Assembly: GCF_030317145.1 (NCBI RefSeq)
Contig: NZ_JASZYE010000001.1
Span: forward strand, 2,140,877-2,204,876
Length of the DNA stretch: 64,000 nt
Reading direction: 5' to 3'
Origin: Variovorax flavidus
GTDB lineage: Bacteria; Pseudomonadota; Gammaproteobacteria; Burkholderiales; Burkholderiaceae_C
Position numbers and translations under genes: made by a program. Shown piece by piece: positions 6,726 through 15,522 of this stretch. The notes below the pieces were generated by a model. The model had not been told where the DNA came from. It saw only the letters and a list, made by a program, of their open reading frames with translations, and searched no databases. Position 1 is the stretch's first letter. Every line of letters starts with the position of its first letter.

Positions 6726-9587
6726 TCAGCGATGCGTGAGCTGCTCGCGCAGCTCGCGAGCCTGCGCCATGGCCGCGCTTCTGCGATCGGGCCCGGCGCG
6801 CGCGCAGGTCTCGTCCAGCAAGCTGGCTGCTTGCTCAGGCCGACCCATGCTCGCCCACATCCTCGCGAGGTCCAGCGCGGCTCGAAGCTCCCAACCCATC
6901 GCGCCCTGCTGCCGGGAGGTCTCGATGGCTCGAAGGTAGAAGACCTCGGCTTCGTCGGTCGAGCCACGTTGTCCGGCGCGCCAGCCGGCCGCACGCCAGA
7001 CTTCCGCCGCACTCCACAGGCCTTCTCCGCGCGAGACGCGCGCGATCGACTCGTCGTCGACCCAGTCGACGCAAAAGGTCACGAGCATCTCCCTGCGCGG
7101 CGCGTCATAGGTTGCGAGCCGATCGGACACTTCGCGGACGTAGCGACTTCGACTCTGCGCATTGCCGAGCTGCACTCCCTGGGAGAACCATTCGGCGTAC
7201 CGGAGCCATCCCACCAGCCCCCTGCCCTGCGCGGCTTCCCTCATCATGGAGACCCATTTGCCGGCAAGCTCCAGTTCGCCCGACCACAGGGCGACCGCGC
7301 AGGCTCCATAGAGCCCGGCACAGAGCGAGACGGCGTTCCCGGCCGCTTCTGCACGCGCCACGGCGTCGCCGGCCGTCTCCAGGGCCTGCTCCGTTTCCCC
7401 CTGCACCCAGAGCGTTCGGCACAGCATGGCCTTCGCCGCGACGATGACGTCCACCCCGACCATGCTGGCCCGCGTGAGGCCAAGGCCGCCGCCCGTGCGG
7501 ATCGCCGCTTCGCTGTGCTGCCTCGACACGTCGAAGCGGCCGCAAAAATGACTCGCCATCGCCATCACGCGGTGCGACAGATTGAGGGCCGCCGGGTCGG
7601 ACCACGACTGTGCGACCGCCATCAGTTGCTCCGCCTGCTGCATTGCCAGCGAATGCTCGCCGCGAAACATGTCGTGCGTGGCCTTTCCCCAGCGGGCCTG
7701 CAACTCCAGCACGCGCACCTTGACCGACAGCGCTCCGGCAAGGGCCCGGTCGCAGGCGGTGTTCAGGTCCGCAATCGACCCTCCCGTGTGCAGAAGAGCG
7801 CTGATGAGGGCGGTATTCAGCCAGGTCGCCGTCTCCGTGTCCGGTTCGGGCTGGCGGTCGACCAGTTCAAGGGCAGCCGCCACCCTGTCGCGGTATTCCG
7901 CGACCTGCGATACATGGAACCACATCGGCGCGGAGGCAATGACGAGAGAAGCGGCCGTCTTCGCATCGGGCCGCTCTGACACGCAGGCTTCGAGCGCGAA
8001 GCGCACATCGTCCAGGTGGTACGCATACCGGTCGCCCCATGCCTGCTCCGTCAGCTTCGGCAAGTCTGCCGTGGCCGCCTTCATCAGATCGAGCATGAAC
8101 CTCGCATGGCGCCCCAGCAACGCCGGACGTTCATCGCTCTGTGCCAGGAGCGCAGCGGCATAGCTTCTCGTCGTGTCCAGCAGGCGATAGGGCGCGATCG
8201 GATCGTTGCCATCGAAGAAGACCAGCGACTTGTTGGCCAACGAAATCAGCGCGTCGAAAGCCACCTCGGCGTCCGTGTCGCCGACGGTGACGCTGAGGGC
8301 GGATTCGACGTCGAAGCGGCCCCGGAAGACCGACAGCCGGCGAAAGAGCCGCAGTTCATCCTCGTTCAGGAGGGCAATGCTCCAGTCCAGCGCGGCGCCG
8401 AGCGTCCTGTGCCGCGCTGGCGCTGCCCTGTTGCCGACCGAGGAAGGCCGCAGGTGATCGTCCAGCCTGAGCGCGAGGTCACCGACGGACTGCACGCCAA
8501 GCCGCGCGGCCACCAGTTCGATGGCCAGGGGTATGCCATCGAGCTGCCGCGAGATCCGGGCCAGCACGTGACCATGCGATTCGCCGAACGCGCCTGCACC
8601 CGCCGCCCTGGCGCGCTCGACGAGCAGCTTGACCGCGGGCCAGCGCATCGCCTGCGCGAGCGTGATGGACTCTGCATCGGGAACCGCCAGAGGCGACAAC
8701 CGGAGGACGAACTCTCCCGTCACACGCAGCGCCTCGCGGCTGGTCGCCAGGATGCGCAGGTCGGGCAAGGCCGTCAGCAGGCCGGTGACCTGCAACGCGA
8801 GCGTGTCCACCACGTGCTCGCAGTTGTCGATCAGCACAAGCACGTCCCGGCCCATCAGGCACCGATGGATGGCCTGGACGACGTCGGGCATATCGGCCGG
8901 CGCGCCCAGCGACCGTGCAAGGGTGCTGAGCACGTGATCCTGCGAAATCAAGGGGGCGAGATCGACGAAGGCGATCTCGGTGCCGTGCTTCAGTTGATGG
9001 CATTCCGCGGCCCGGATCGCGACGCTGGTCTTGCCGATGCCGCCCGTGCCGACGATCGTGACCAGCCGATGGGTGTCGAGCGACGCGAGAACGGCTTCCA
9101 CGTCGGCTTCACGGCCGACGAGTTCGGTCAGTCGCACGGGCAATTTCGTGAACGAAAGGGAAACCGTCCGGGCCCCGCCTCGGGTCGACGGATCGAACGC
9201 CTCTTGCCGGACCCGGCCGTTGAACCGATAGCCCCGCAGAGGAACATTGGTGATCCATTCCTCGCAACCGTCGCCATCGTCCGGTTCGCCCAAGGCCTTG
9301 CGGAGCGTGGACATGTGCACGCGCACGCTGGCCTCCTCGACCACCACGCCGGCCCAGACCGAGGAGAGCAGTTCGTCCTTGCTCACGAACTCCCCGGCTC
9401 GCTGGAGCAGTTGCAGCAGGAGATCGAAAGAACGCGGCCCCAGCCGCACCGCCTGTCCCGAGCGTTCCAGCCGGCGCTGCGTCTCCCACACCAGGAAAGA
9501 CCCGAAGTGCCAGCGGACGTCGGATGGCTTGTTGCCCTCTTCACGCATGATGGATGTGTGTTCGGCTCGCCTCATGGGCTGCTTCAT
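6726..9587 (-). CDS. Large winged-helix regulator with NTPase and TPR-like C-terminus
   Basis: 953 aa, three-part architecture. Residues ~25-125 are an OmpR/CadC-type winged helix (LGPRSFDLLLQLLQRAGEFV; VRVHMSTLRKALG; NVPLRGYRFNG). Residues ~150-450 are an AAA/NB-ARC-like NTPase with Walker A GTGGIGKTS at 180-188 and Walker B VLVLIDNCEH near 245. The rest is alpha-helical, Ala/Leu-rich, compatible with TPR repeats. This layout is typical of signal-responsive transcription activators in Burkholderiales (AfsR/MalT-like logic). ATG 9587 has AGGA seven bases upstream; ATG 9548 is the alternative. It overlaps the end of the acyltransferase gene by 47 bases and is the last gene of a three-gene operon. 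Confidence 0.85.
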   Translation of the reverse strand: MKQPMRRAEHTSIMREEGNKPSDVRWHFGSFLVWETQRRLERSGQAVRLGPRSFDLLLQLLQRAGEFVSKDELLSSVWAGVVVEEASVRVHMSTLRKALGEPDDGDGCEEWITNVPLRGYRFNGRVRQEAFDPSTRGGARTVSLSFTKLPVRLTELVGREADVEAVLASLDTHRLVTIVGTGGIGKTSVAIRAAECHQLKHGTEIAFVDLAPLISQDHVLSTLARSLGAPADMPDVVQAIHRCLMGRDVLVLIDNCEHVVDTLALQVTGLLTALPDLRILATSREALRVTGEFVLRLSPLAVPDAESITLAQAMRWPAVKLLVERARAAGAGAFGESHGHVLARISRQLDGIPLAIELVAARLGVQSVGDLALRLDDHLRPSSVGNRAAPARHRTLGAALDWSIALLNEDELRLFRRLSVFRGRFDVESALSVTVGDTDAEVAFDALISLANKSLVFFDGNDPIAPYRLLDTTRSYAAALLAQSDERPALLGRHARFMLDLMKAATADLPKLTEQAWGDRYAYHLDDVRFALEACVSERPDAKTAASLVIASAPMWFHVSQVAEYRDRVAAALELVDRQPEPDTETATWLNTALISALLHTGGSIADLNTACDRALAGALSVKVRVLELQARWGKATHDMFRGEHSLAMQQAEQLMAVAQSWSDPAALNLSHRVMAMASHFCGRFDVSRQHSEAAIRTGGGLGLTRASMVGVDVIVAAKAMLCRTLWVQGETEQALETAGDAVARAEAAGNAVSLCAGLYGACAVALWSGELELAGKWVSMMREAAQGRGLVGWLRYAEWFSQGVQLGNAQSRSRYVREVSDRLATYDAPRREMLVTFCVDWVDDESIARVSRGEGLWSAAEVWRAAGWRAGQRGSTDEAEVFYLRAIETSRQQGAMGWELRAALDLARMWASMGRPEQAASLLDETCARAGPDRRSAAMAQARELREQLTHR

Positions 9588-10659
9588 AGGGAGGTCCTGA
9601 AGTCGTCGAGATCATTTCACCACCCGCATCTTCAACATTGCTGCGGTTTCCGGCATCGGTCGCGCGGCGCTTCGGATCCAGCAGCGGCCATGCCCTCTGG
9701 CGCCAATTCTTGATGGGGACGTCCACCAGATGCAGGCAGATCGCCGCCATCGTGAACGAAAAAACAATCGTCGAGCCCAGCGTGATCCACAGCGGCTGGG
9801 AGTCGCGTACCAGCAGCGCGAAAGGAAAATGCCAGAGGTAGATGCCATAGGACAACCTGCCGATGTAGACCATGGGGCGTGAAGCCAGGAAAGTGGACTT
9901 CGCGTGCTCCGCGGCATGGCACACGATCACGAAGGCGGCGAGTTCCGCCAACGTGATGCGCAAGGTCACCGCTTCCGTCTGGTAGCTCGTCGGCAGTGAC
10001 GGGAGCGCTACAAGGACCGCAAGCGCCAAGGAAGCAACGATGACTGCATACCGGGACACCTTGAACCCGCTCAGCGCGGCAATCGCTCCGAGCACGATCC
10101 CGCTCATGCGCGTGTCGAAGCAGAAGTAGGCTTGCGGCCATGCCCACCTCATGGCCACGTAGTAGCGCCACGCGGTCACCGCCACGAATGCCGCCAGGAG
10201 CCAGGCGATCGGACGCTGCGTTCGCAGCAGCAATGGAAGCAGGAGAGGCCACAGCAGGTAGAACTTCTCCTCGACCCCCAGCGACCATGTGTGGCCGACC
10301 GTGTAGGGTAGTTGCCAGAAGGCCAGCGCATAGTCGTACAGGTAGAACCCGGCGAGCGCGGCAGACAACCATCGATCGTCCGACGGCCAGAGAACGGGAG
10401 CCAACACCACGTAGGCCGCCAGCACCAGCAGCAGCGTCGGGAAGAGCCGCAGGGCTCGCCGGGCGTAGAAGCGACCGATCTGGATGCCTCCGCTGCGGTA
10501 TTCCGTCGCGAGCAGCGATGTGATGAGGTAGCCGGACAGGACGAAGAACATGTCCAATCCGACGAATCCGCCGCCCGCGCCCGGGACGCCGCAGTGGAAG
10601 AAGACGACAGCGACGACGGACAGCGCGCGAACCCCGTCGAAGGCTGGCTTGTACTCCAT
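9541..10659 (-). CDS. Acyltransferase family 3 membrane protein (OafA/YrhL type)
   Basis: 372 aa integral membrane O-acyltransferase. The N-terminus has the diagnostic FDGVRALSVVAVVFFHCGVP with the catalytic-type His, then FVLSGYLITSLL and the RALRLFPTL segment; about ten hydrophobic helices follow. Members transfer acetyl or other acyl groups to sugars of surface polysaccharides. The last ~45 residues are hydrophilic and overlap the start of the downstream regulator gene. It starts 15 bases after the CocE-type hydrolase gene ends, so translation is probably coupled. The acceptor is unknown; no polysaccharide genes are nearby. Confidence 0.85.
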   Translation of the reverse strand: MEYKPAFDGVRALSVVAVVFFHCGVPGAGGGFVGLDMFFVLSGYLITSLLATEYRSGGIQIGRFYARRALRLFPTLLLVLAAYVVLAPVLWPSDDRWLSAALAGFYLYDYALAFWQLPYTVGHTWSLGVEEKFYLLWPLLLPLLLRTQRPIAWLLAAFVAVTAWRYYVAMRWAWPQAYFCFDTRMSGIVLGAIAALSGFKVSRYAVIVASLALAVLVALPSLPTSYQTEAVTLRITLAELAAFVIVCHAAEHAKSTFLASRPMVYIGRLSYGIYLWHFPFALLVRDSQPLWITLGSTIVFSFTMAAICLHLVDVPIKNWRQRAWPLLDPKRRATDAGNRSNVEDAGGEMISTTSGPPYEAAHEASRTHIHHA

Positions 10660-10674
10660 CGGAATGCGCCCCGC

Positions 10675-12552
10675 TCAGTTGCTCGCCAACGGATCCGGCC
10701 GGCACGGCTGCAAAAGGGTCCGGCCGCACTCGGGGTAGGCCTCCGGCCCTTTGACATCCTTCAGGACGCCGAATCGCACCAGCGAGTCGTAGCTCGCGTT
10801 GTGCAGCACGTGGACGCGCTGCCGCTGCGCGAACGTGTCGAACTGGAGGCCACCCGTCTGAGCCGGCGTGTCGATCCAGATCCGCAGACGCGAACCCTTG
10901 CGAAAGTAGTGCCCCATCTTGTTGATCTCGACACGCGCGAAGACCGGGCGTCCCGGGAACAGAGGCATGGACTGCTCGGGCCGATCGACATGCACCGGTA
11001 GCAGCGGGGTCGAGCGTGCGGTGTCGAGCGCACGGTTCGACAGGCGCAGCCAGCCGCGCTGCACATAGGTCTCCAGGCCGTCGGGTCGCAGTTCGGTGAC
11101 GGTCACCTGGATGTCGGCGTCCCCGCCATTGGCCGCGACCCAGAGGTCGGCGCTGCCCGGCCCGTAGACCATCATGTCCTGACCGAGTGGTGCCGAGGTG
11201 TAGGCAACGCTCGTCTTAGTCCAGTCGGCGGGCAACGGGCCCCACAGCGTGGCTCCTCCGAGGTCGTTGACGGCCACGCCGGCACCTGGGTAGTCGAATC
11301 CATCGGCCGCCCCGGGAGCGGGCTTGTCGGCAAGGAGGCTCCCGGTGCCGAGGTGAAACTCCTTCACGACCAGATCGTCGGCCTTGATTGCACCCTTGCG
11401 CACCACCCAGCGGGCCTTTGGAGAAACCCGCCGCTCCAGCGTCTTGTCACCCGTCTCGAAGGCCTCCATCCATACGGTGGTGCGTGGCGTGTCGCGCTCG
11501 AATCCGTTGTCCTCGCCCTTGACGAACCGGTCGAGGAACCGTTTGGCCATGGCCTGGAAATCCCTGGCGAAGTACATGTCGTGCCGGCCGTTCGTCTGGA
11601 CGAGCCACAGCCTGGACGGATCGAGCCTGGACTGGTAGTGGCCGCTGCGAGGCGTGATCGCCTGGTCCTGGAAGGCTTCGAGCGACAGCACGGGCACCTG
11701 GATGCGATCGGCAAGGCGCGCGAGATCGAAGCTGTCCATGTAGGCGTCGCGCACGGGGTGCGAGAGGAACAGGTGCATCAGGGAGTTCGTGTCCTCGGCC
11801 TCGAGGTTCTTCGCGACCTGCTTCAGGCAGCGCTCGTCGCCCTCCTCCCTTGCGGCCTGTGCGACCACCTTTTCCCAGTAGGAGCGGAAGGAAATCCGAA
11901 AGGGCGTGATGAATCCGGGCGCCGGCACACCACCGGGGGTCAAGGCATCACGAAAGTCCGTCAACGCCATGCCGGGCACGATGGCCCGGAGATGCGGTGG
12001 GTTGAGTTGCGCAGTCGCGAGTTGGGAAGACCCGCCGTACGACCAGTTGACCATCCCGATCCTTCCGTCGGACCAGGCCTGCGACGCTGCGAATTCGACA
12101 GCTTCGGCGCCATGCCTGCCGAGCTGCGGCCGGGTGTACTCGAGCTGCCCCCCGGAGCAGCCCGTACCCGCCGCGTTGACGCCCATCACCGCGTAGCCGG
12201 CCTCGACGAGCAGCTTGTCCAGTTCGACCGACATGGCCGTCTTGTATTTCAGATAGGGCGAGCCTCCGATCGAGCCGGCGTCGTACCCGTTGATGCTCAA
12301 GACAACGGGGAACCTGCCCGATCCCTTGGGCAGGAGCACGGTGTAACGCAGCTCGACCCCGTCGGCGGTCGTGAAGTAGCCGGCCACACGCTTCGACCAG
12401 AACGGCGCGACCACCCCGAGTTCGGGGAAATCGAAAGGCTGCGACACCGGCAGGCCGGTGCCGGGATCCAGCCCCGCGTCCTGCCCGTGCGCCGCCGGTG
12501 ACGTGACGCATGCCACCGCGGATGCAAGGATGGCTGCGATGGCAATCTTCAT
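10675..12552 (-). CDS. CocE/NonD-family hydrolase, exported
   Basis: 625 aa. ATG 12552 is chosen over upstream starts because GAAGGA precedes it at good spacing and it opens with a clear signal peptide (MKIAIAAILASAVACVTSPA, cleavage near AHGQ). The N-terminal part is an S15 X-Pro-dipeptidyl-peptidase-like alpha/beta hydrolase fold: nucleophile elbow NWSYGGSSQ near residue 155. The C-terminal ~230 residues are the CocE-type jelly-roll (PXPXC) domain, containing RVEINKMGHYFRKGSRLRI. Expected to hydrolyse esters or amides in the periplasm. First gene of an operon with an acyltransferase and a large regulator; an acyl-ester substrate would be consistent but is not shown. Confidence 0.85.
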   Translation of the reverse strand: MKIAIAAILASAVACVTSPAAHGQDAGLDPGTGLPVSQPFDFPELGVVAPFWSKRVAGYFTTADGVELRYTVLLPKGSGRFPVVLSINGYDAGSIGGSPYLKYKTAMSVELDKLLVEAGYAVMGVNAAGTGCSGGQLEYTRPQLGRHGAEAVEFAASQAWSDGRIGMVNWSYGGSSQLATAQLNPPHLRAIVPGMALTDFRDALTPGGVPAPGFITPFRISFRSYWEKVVAQAAREEGDERCLKQVAKNLEAEDTNSLMHLFLSHPVRDAYMDSFDLARLADRIQVPVLSLEAFQDQAITPRSGHYQSRLDPSRLWLVQTNGRHDMYFARDFQAMAKRFLDRFVKGEDNGFERDTPRTTVWMEAFETGDKTLERRVSPKARWVVRKGAIKADDLVVKEFHLGTGSLLADKPAPGAADGFDYPGAGVAVNDLGGATLWGPLPADWTKTSVAYTSAPLGQDMMVYGPGSADLWVAANGGDADIQVTVTELRPDGLETYVQRGWLRLSNRALDTARSTPLLPVHVDRPEQSMPLFPGRPVFARVEINKMGHYFRKGSRLRIWIDTPAQTGGLQFDTFAQRQRVHVLHNASYDSLVRFGVLKDVKGPEAYPECGRTLLQPCRPDPLASN

Positions 12553-12720
12553 GGTCGTTTCCTTCGGGGGCACCGAACGGCGCCGGGCTACTCGGTGGCG
12601 AGGACCGCGATGGCGGATCCTGATGGTAGGCGCGAGAGTCTGCAAGCGGTAGGCATGCTGATGGATGCACCGTGTTGACTTCAGTACACCAAACCCGGTG
12701 GCCCGCCGGAAACCAGGGCA

Positions 12721-12734
12721 GTGACCCAAGTCAC
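12721..12734. promoter_or_regulatory. Small dyad GTGAC-N4-GTCAC
   Basis: Perfect five-base arms around CCAA in the space between the CocE-type gene and a small plus-strand ORF. It looks like a binding site for a dimeric regulator, but such a short dyad may arise by chance in GC-rich DNA. Confidence 0.25.
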
Positions 12735-12831
12735 ATCGACCCCGTGCACTGCGTACTTCGCCAAACCGCGGCGGACGCCTAAATTCCAGGACATTGATAT
12801 CGCGCACCGGCGCGACCCACCCCACCGCAGC

Positions 12832-13002
12832 ATGGCCATGAAACTCTCTTCGCGCTGCCTGTTTTGGTCGACGAGCGCACTGTCGCTCGTGGCGATGGTC
12901 GCCTCGCTGTTGAATCCGGACCCCGTGGTCGCAGCTGACCGCATCTACTTGGGCGAGTCGGATAGCCAGGTCGCCCTGATTGAGCTCTCAGCTCAAGGGT
13001 GA
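12832..13002 (+). CDS. Possible small exported protein
   Basis: 56 aa starting at tandem ATGs (12832, 12838). After a short basic stretch comes a hydrophobic segment (TSALSLVAMVASLLNPDP) and then VVAADRIYLGESDS, so it resembles a signal peptide followed by a very short mature part. The last ten bases overlap the 3' end of the convergent HxlR gene. It may be a genuine small secreted protein, a degraded gene start, or a chance frame. No family recognised. Confidence 0.3.
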   Translation: MAMKLSSRCLFWSTSALSLVAMVASLLNPDPVVAADRIYLGESDSQVALIELSAQG

Positions 13003-13403
13003 CTTTCAGCGCGATCAGACCGCGAACGACCCGGGGATCTTGGCCGGATGATGCAATCTGCCGTTTGATCAAGCTCGTCCAGTGCGCTCGCGTGGTGCTG
13101 ACCCCATTCGCACAACGCCAGCAGCACCGGCTCGAGGCTGAGTCCGAGCGCGGTGGCCGAGTACGTCACGCGCGGCGGCACCTCGCGAAACACTTCACGG
13201 GTCACCAGACCGTGCTCCTCCATCTCGCGCAGTTGCTGCACAAGCACCTTCTGACTCACGGCCGGAATCAGACGAGCCAGTTGGGAGAGGCGCTTGGGCC
13301 GGTCGAACAGGTGGTACAGGATCACAGCCTTCCAGCGCCCCGAGATCACTTTGAGTGCACGCTCTGCCGGAAGGCTCGGCAGCCTCTTGATCGTTTCAGC
13401 CAT
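12993..13403 (-). CDS. HxlR-family winged-helix regulator
   Basis: 136 aa, normal for HxlR/MarR-like redox or electrophile sensors. Characteristic ALKVISGRWKAVILYHLFDR, then LIPAVSQKVLVQQLREMEEH as recognition helix and PPRVTYSATALG as the wing. The frame is open further upstream, but ATG 13403 gives the canonical N-terminus. The gene is divergent from an NADPH:quinone-oxidoreductase-like gene with about 95 bases between them, the arrangement of QorR-type regulators. One Cys lies in ALCEWGQHH and another near the C-terminus (TADCII), possible redox switches, but not the usual N-terminal Cys. Confidence 0.88.
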   Translation of the reverse strand: MAETIKRLPSLPAERALKVISGRWKAVILYHLFDRPKRLSQLARLIPAVSQKVLVQQLREMEEHGLVTREVFREVPPRVTYSATALGLSLEPVLLALCEWGQHHASALDELDQTADCIIRPRSPGRSRSDRAESHP

Positions 13404-13499
13404 GGACACCTGAAGGTAAGTAAGCCACCAAAGAGTGGGTATTCGTCTCCGCGAATGTACTGAAGAATCCGCCGCTCGTTCAGCACCCCACGGAATTCC

Positions 13500-14486
13500 A
13501 TGACCACGACAATGAAAGCAGTCCAGTTCAACCGTTTCGGCGGCCCCGAGGTCTTGCACCAGGTGACGCTCCCCGTGCCTGCCCTGCCGTCCGGCGCGTT
13601 GCGTGTCCGGGTCCGGGCGGCAGGCGTGAACTTCTTCGAGACGCTGGTCCGGCAGGAACGCTATCCGCCCTCACCGGAGCTGCCCGTGGTGCCCGGTGTC
13701 GAGGTGGCCGGCGAGGTCGACGCGGTGGGGCCGGGCGTCGATGCCGGATGGATCGGCGCGCGCGTGGCTGTGCCGCTGTTCGCGTTGGGACGGCCCTCAG
13801 GCGGCTACGCCGAGTACGTCGTGGCCGAGGCGGCGTCGGTGATCCGGCTGCCCGATGGTCTCGCCTTCGAGGACGCCACGGCCTTGATGATCCAGGGTCT
13901 CGCCGCATGGCATCTCGTGCAACAGAGCCGGCCCTCGGGCAAGACGGTGCTGATCAGCGCCGCCGCCGGCGGCGTGGGGTCGTTGCTGGTGCAACTGGCT
14001 GCGGCCGCCGGCGCACGACGCATCGTCGCAGTCGCTGGCTCGTCCGTGAAGATCGAAGCGGCCATGGAGGTCGGTGCGCATGCCGGTGTCGACCACACGC
14101 GGCCAGGCTGGGCCACGCGCCTGCGCGAATCCGGCGGCAGCGTCGACATCGTCTACGACACCGTGGGCGGCCCTTTCACCGCGGACGCGCTCGATGCGCT
14201 CGCGGATGGCGGCGAACTGATGTTCGCGGCGCTGAACCGCTTCGAGCTGATGCCCCCGCAATTGGAGGCCATGTTCGAGCGGAACCAGTCGCTGCGCGGC
14301 TTCGCGTTGCTGCCGCTGCTCAAGCCCGAGACGTTGACGGCAGATGTTGCGGGGCTGTTCGAACGCGCCGCCAGTGGCGCGCTCAAGCTATTGCCCGCGG
14401 AACGCTTCAGCTTCGACCAGGCGGCCGCGGCGCATGCGGCCATCGAGTCGCGCCGCACGCGCGGCAAGGTCGTGCTCGTGCCTTGA
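13500..14486 (+). CDS. Zinc-independent quinone oxidoreductase (MDR family)
   Basis: 328 aa medium-chain reductase, quinone-oxidoreductase branch. The N-terminal GroES-like domain holds RVRAAGVNFFETLVRQ and VPGVEVAGEVDAVG, and the Rossmann part the AAAGGVGSLLVQLAAAAGA nucleotide motif (about 155-175). The zinc-binding residues of alcohol dehydrogenases are absent. Expected NADPH-dependent reduction of quinones or enones in the cytosol. ATG 13500, or 13512 (MKAVQFNRFGG), which matches the family start better. Divergently paired with the HxlR regulator, which probably represses it until electrophilic quinones appear. Confidence 0.88.
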   Translation: MTTTMKAVQFNRFGGPEVLHQVTLPVPALPSGALRVRVRAAGVNFFETLVRQERYPPSPELPVVPGVEVAGEVDAVGPGVDAGWIGARVAVPLFALGRPSGGYAEYVVAEAASVIRLPDGLAFEDATALMIQGLAAWHLVQQSRPSGKTVLISAAAGGVGSLLVQLAAAAGARRIVAVAGSSVKIEAAMEVGAHAGVDHTRPGWATRLRESGGSVDIVYDTVGGPFTADALDALADGGELMFAALNRFELMPPQLEAMFERNQSLRGFALLPLLKPETLTADVAGLFERAASGALKLLPAERFSFDQAAAAHAAIESRRTRGKVVLVP

Positions 14487-14508
14487 GAACCGACCCGCCC
14501 CAGAAGGC

Positions 14509-15429
14509 TCAATCGCCCCACGAAGGCGTGGCGAATGCGTCCTGCAGCCACTGTCGGAGCAACGTCACGCGGCGCGGCAAATGGGAGCGAAACGGAGCGA
14601 TCCACTGGACATCGGATTCAAGCTGCGCGTAGTTCGGAAGAACGTTCACCAACTTGCCGCTGCGCAGCAGATCCGTCACATCCCACAGTGGACGCAGCGC
14701 GATGCCGCTGCCGGATACGGCCCAGTCGCGCACGATCTCGCCTGAATTGCTGCGCAAGCTCCCGCTGATCTTCACTTCGATCACGCGATCGCGGCCGCCG
14801 CGTCGGTCGAGGCGTTGAAGTCGCCACATCCTGTCGAACACATCGCGCTGGGCCATCGCGATGCATTCATGGTGGGAGAGGTCGTCGGGCGTCTGGGGAT
14901 GGCCGTGACGCTTCAGATAGGACGGCGCAGCCACGACCAGACGATGGTTGGGTGCCAGCTTGGACACCACCCACTGCGTGCTGGTCGGCTCCCAGAGCCA
15001 GATCGCGGCATCGAATCCCTCGGCCAGGAGATCGGGCAGCAGATTCGACAGGTGCAGCTCGACCGAAATCTCCGGGTAGGCCGCGTGGAAGGCCGCGATC
15101 TGCGGGGCCAGGTGAACACGGCCGAACCCGGCATTGGCCACGAGCCGGATCTGGCCGGTAGGCCGCTGGCTGCGGGCCGTCACCTGCGCTTCGAGATCCT
15201 CGAAGCGTTCGAGCAATTCAGCCGCCAGCGCCACGCAGAGCTCCCCTTCGTCGGAGGGGCTCATGCGGCGGGTGGTGCGGTGGAACAACTTGACGCCCAG
15301 CCGCTTCTCGATGGCTGCCAATCGTTTGGTGACCGCGGCCGCCGTCACGCCGAGATGTTCCGCAGCTGCCGCGATCCGGCCATGGTTGCGCACGGAAAGG
15401 ACCAGGTTCAAGTCGTTGCGATCGATCAT
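14509..15429 (-). CDS. LysR-family transcriptional regulator
   Basis: 306 aa from ATG 15429, where the family pattern begins (DLNLVLSVRNHGRIAAAAEH). HTH residues 5-60 include GVTAAAVTKRLAAIEKRLGV and LFHRTTRRMSPSDEG; the substrate-binding domain follows (GQIRLVANAGFGRVHLAP). ATG 15441 is the other candidate; neither has a strong Shine-Dalgarno. Divergent from the PdxA-like gene and its Bug protein, which it most likely controls; a dyad of ~31 bp lies immediately upstream (15433-15463). Its 3' end is 22 bases from the convergent quinone reductase gene. Confidence 0.88.
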   Translation of the reverse strand: MIDRNDLNLVLSVRNHGRIAAAAEHLGVTAAAVTKRLAAIEKRLGVKLFHRTTRRMSPSDEGELCVALAAELLERFEDLEAQVTARSQRPTGQIRLVANAGFGRVHLAPQIAAFHAAYPEISVELHLSNLLPDLLAEGFDAAIWLWEPTSTQWVVSKLAPNHRLVVAAPSYLKRHGHPQTPDDLSHHECIAMAQRDVFDRMWRLQRLDRRGGRDRVIEVKISGSLRSNSGEIVRDWAVSGSGIALRPLWDVTDLLRSGKLVNVLPNYAQLESDVQWIAPFRSHLPRRVTLLRQWLQDAFATPSWGD

Positions 15430-15432
15430 TAC

Positions 15433-15463
15433 TGAATTCATGTTAGTAATAACATGAGATTCA
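15433..15463. promoter_or_regulatory. Extended dyad between divergent LysR and pdxA-like genes
   Basis: Perfect arms CATGTTA (15439-15445) and TAACATG (15450-15456) around GTAA, extended outward by TGAAT... and ...ATTCA with one unmatched base. AT-rich in a GC-rich background, directly upstream of the LysR start and about 60 bases before the pdxA-like ATG, the expected place of an autoregulatory LysR box. Confidence 0.6.
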
Positions 15464-15522
15464 GTCAATTGCCAGTTTGGAGTCTGGCCGCAATACTGCG
15501 GGCATTCAAATCAGGAGACCCC

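Noticed and set aside
6597..9713. Two long plus-strand open frames (460 and 565 codons) opposite the regulator gene
   Set aside because: They are antisense to a gene with clear winged-helix and Walker motifs, have Arg/His/Gly-rich composition typical of shadow frames in GC-rich DNA and show no family pattern.
12721..12734. GTGAC-N4-GTCAC as a defined regulator site
   Set aside because: Kept only as a low-confidence feature: too short and not supported by a second copy.
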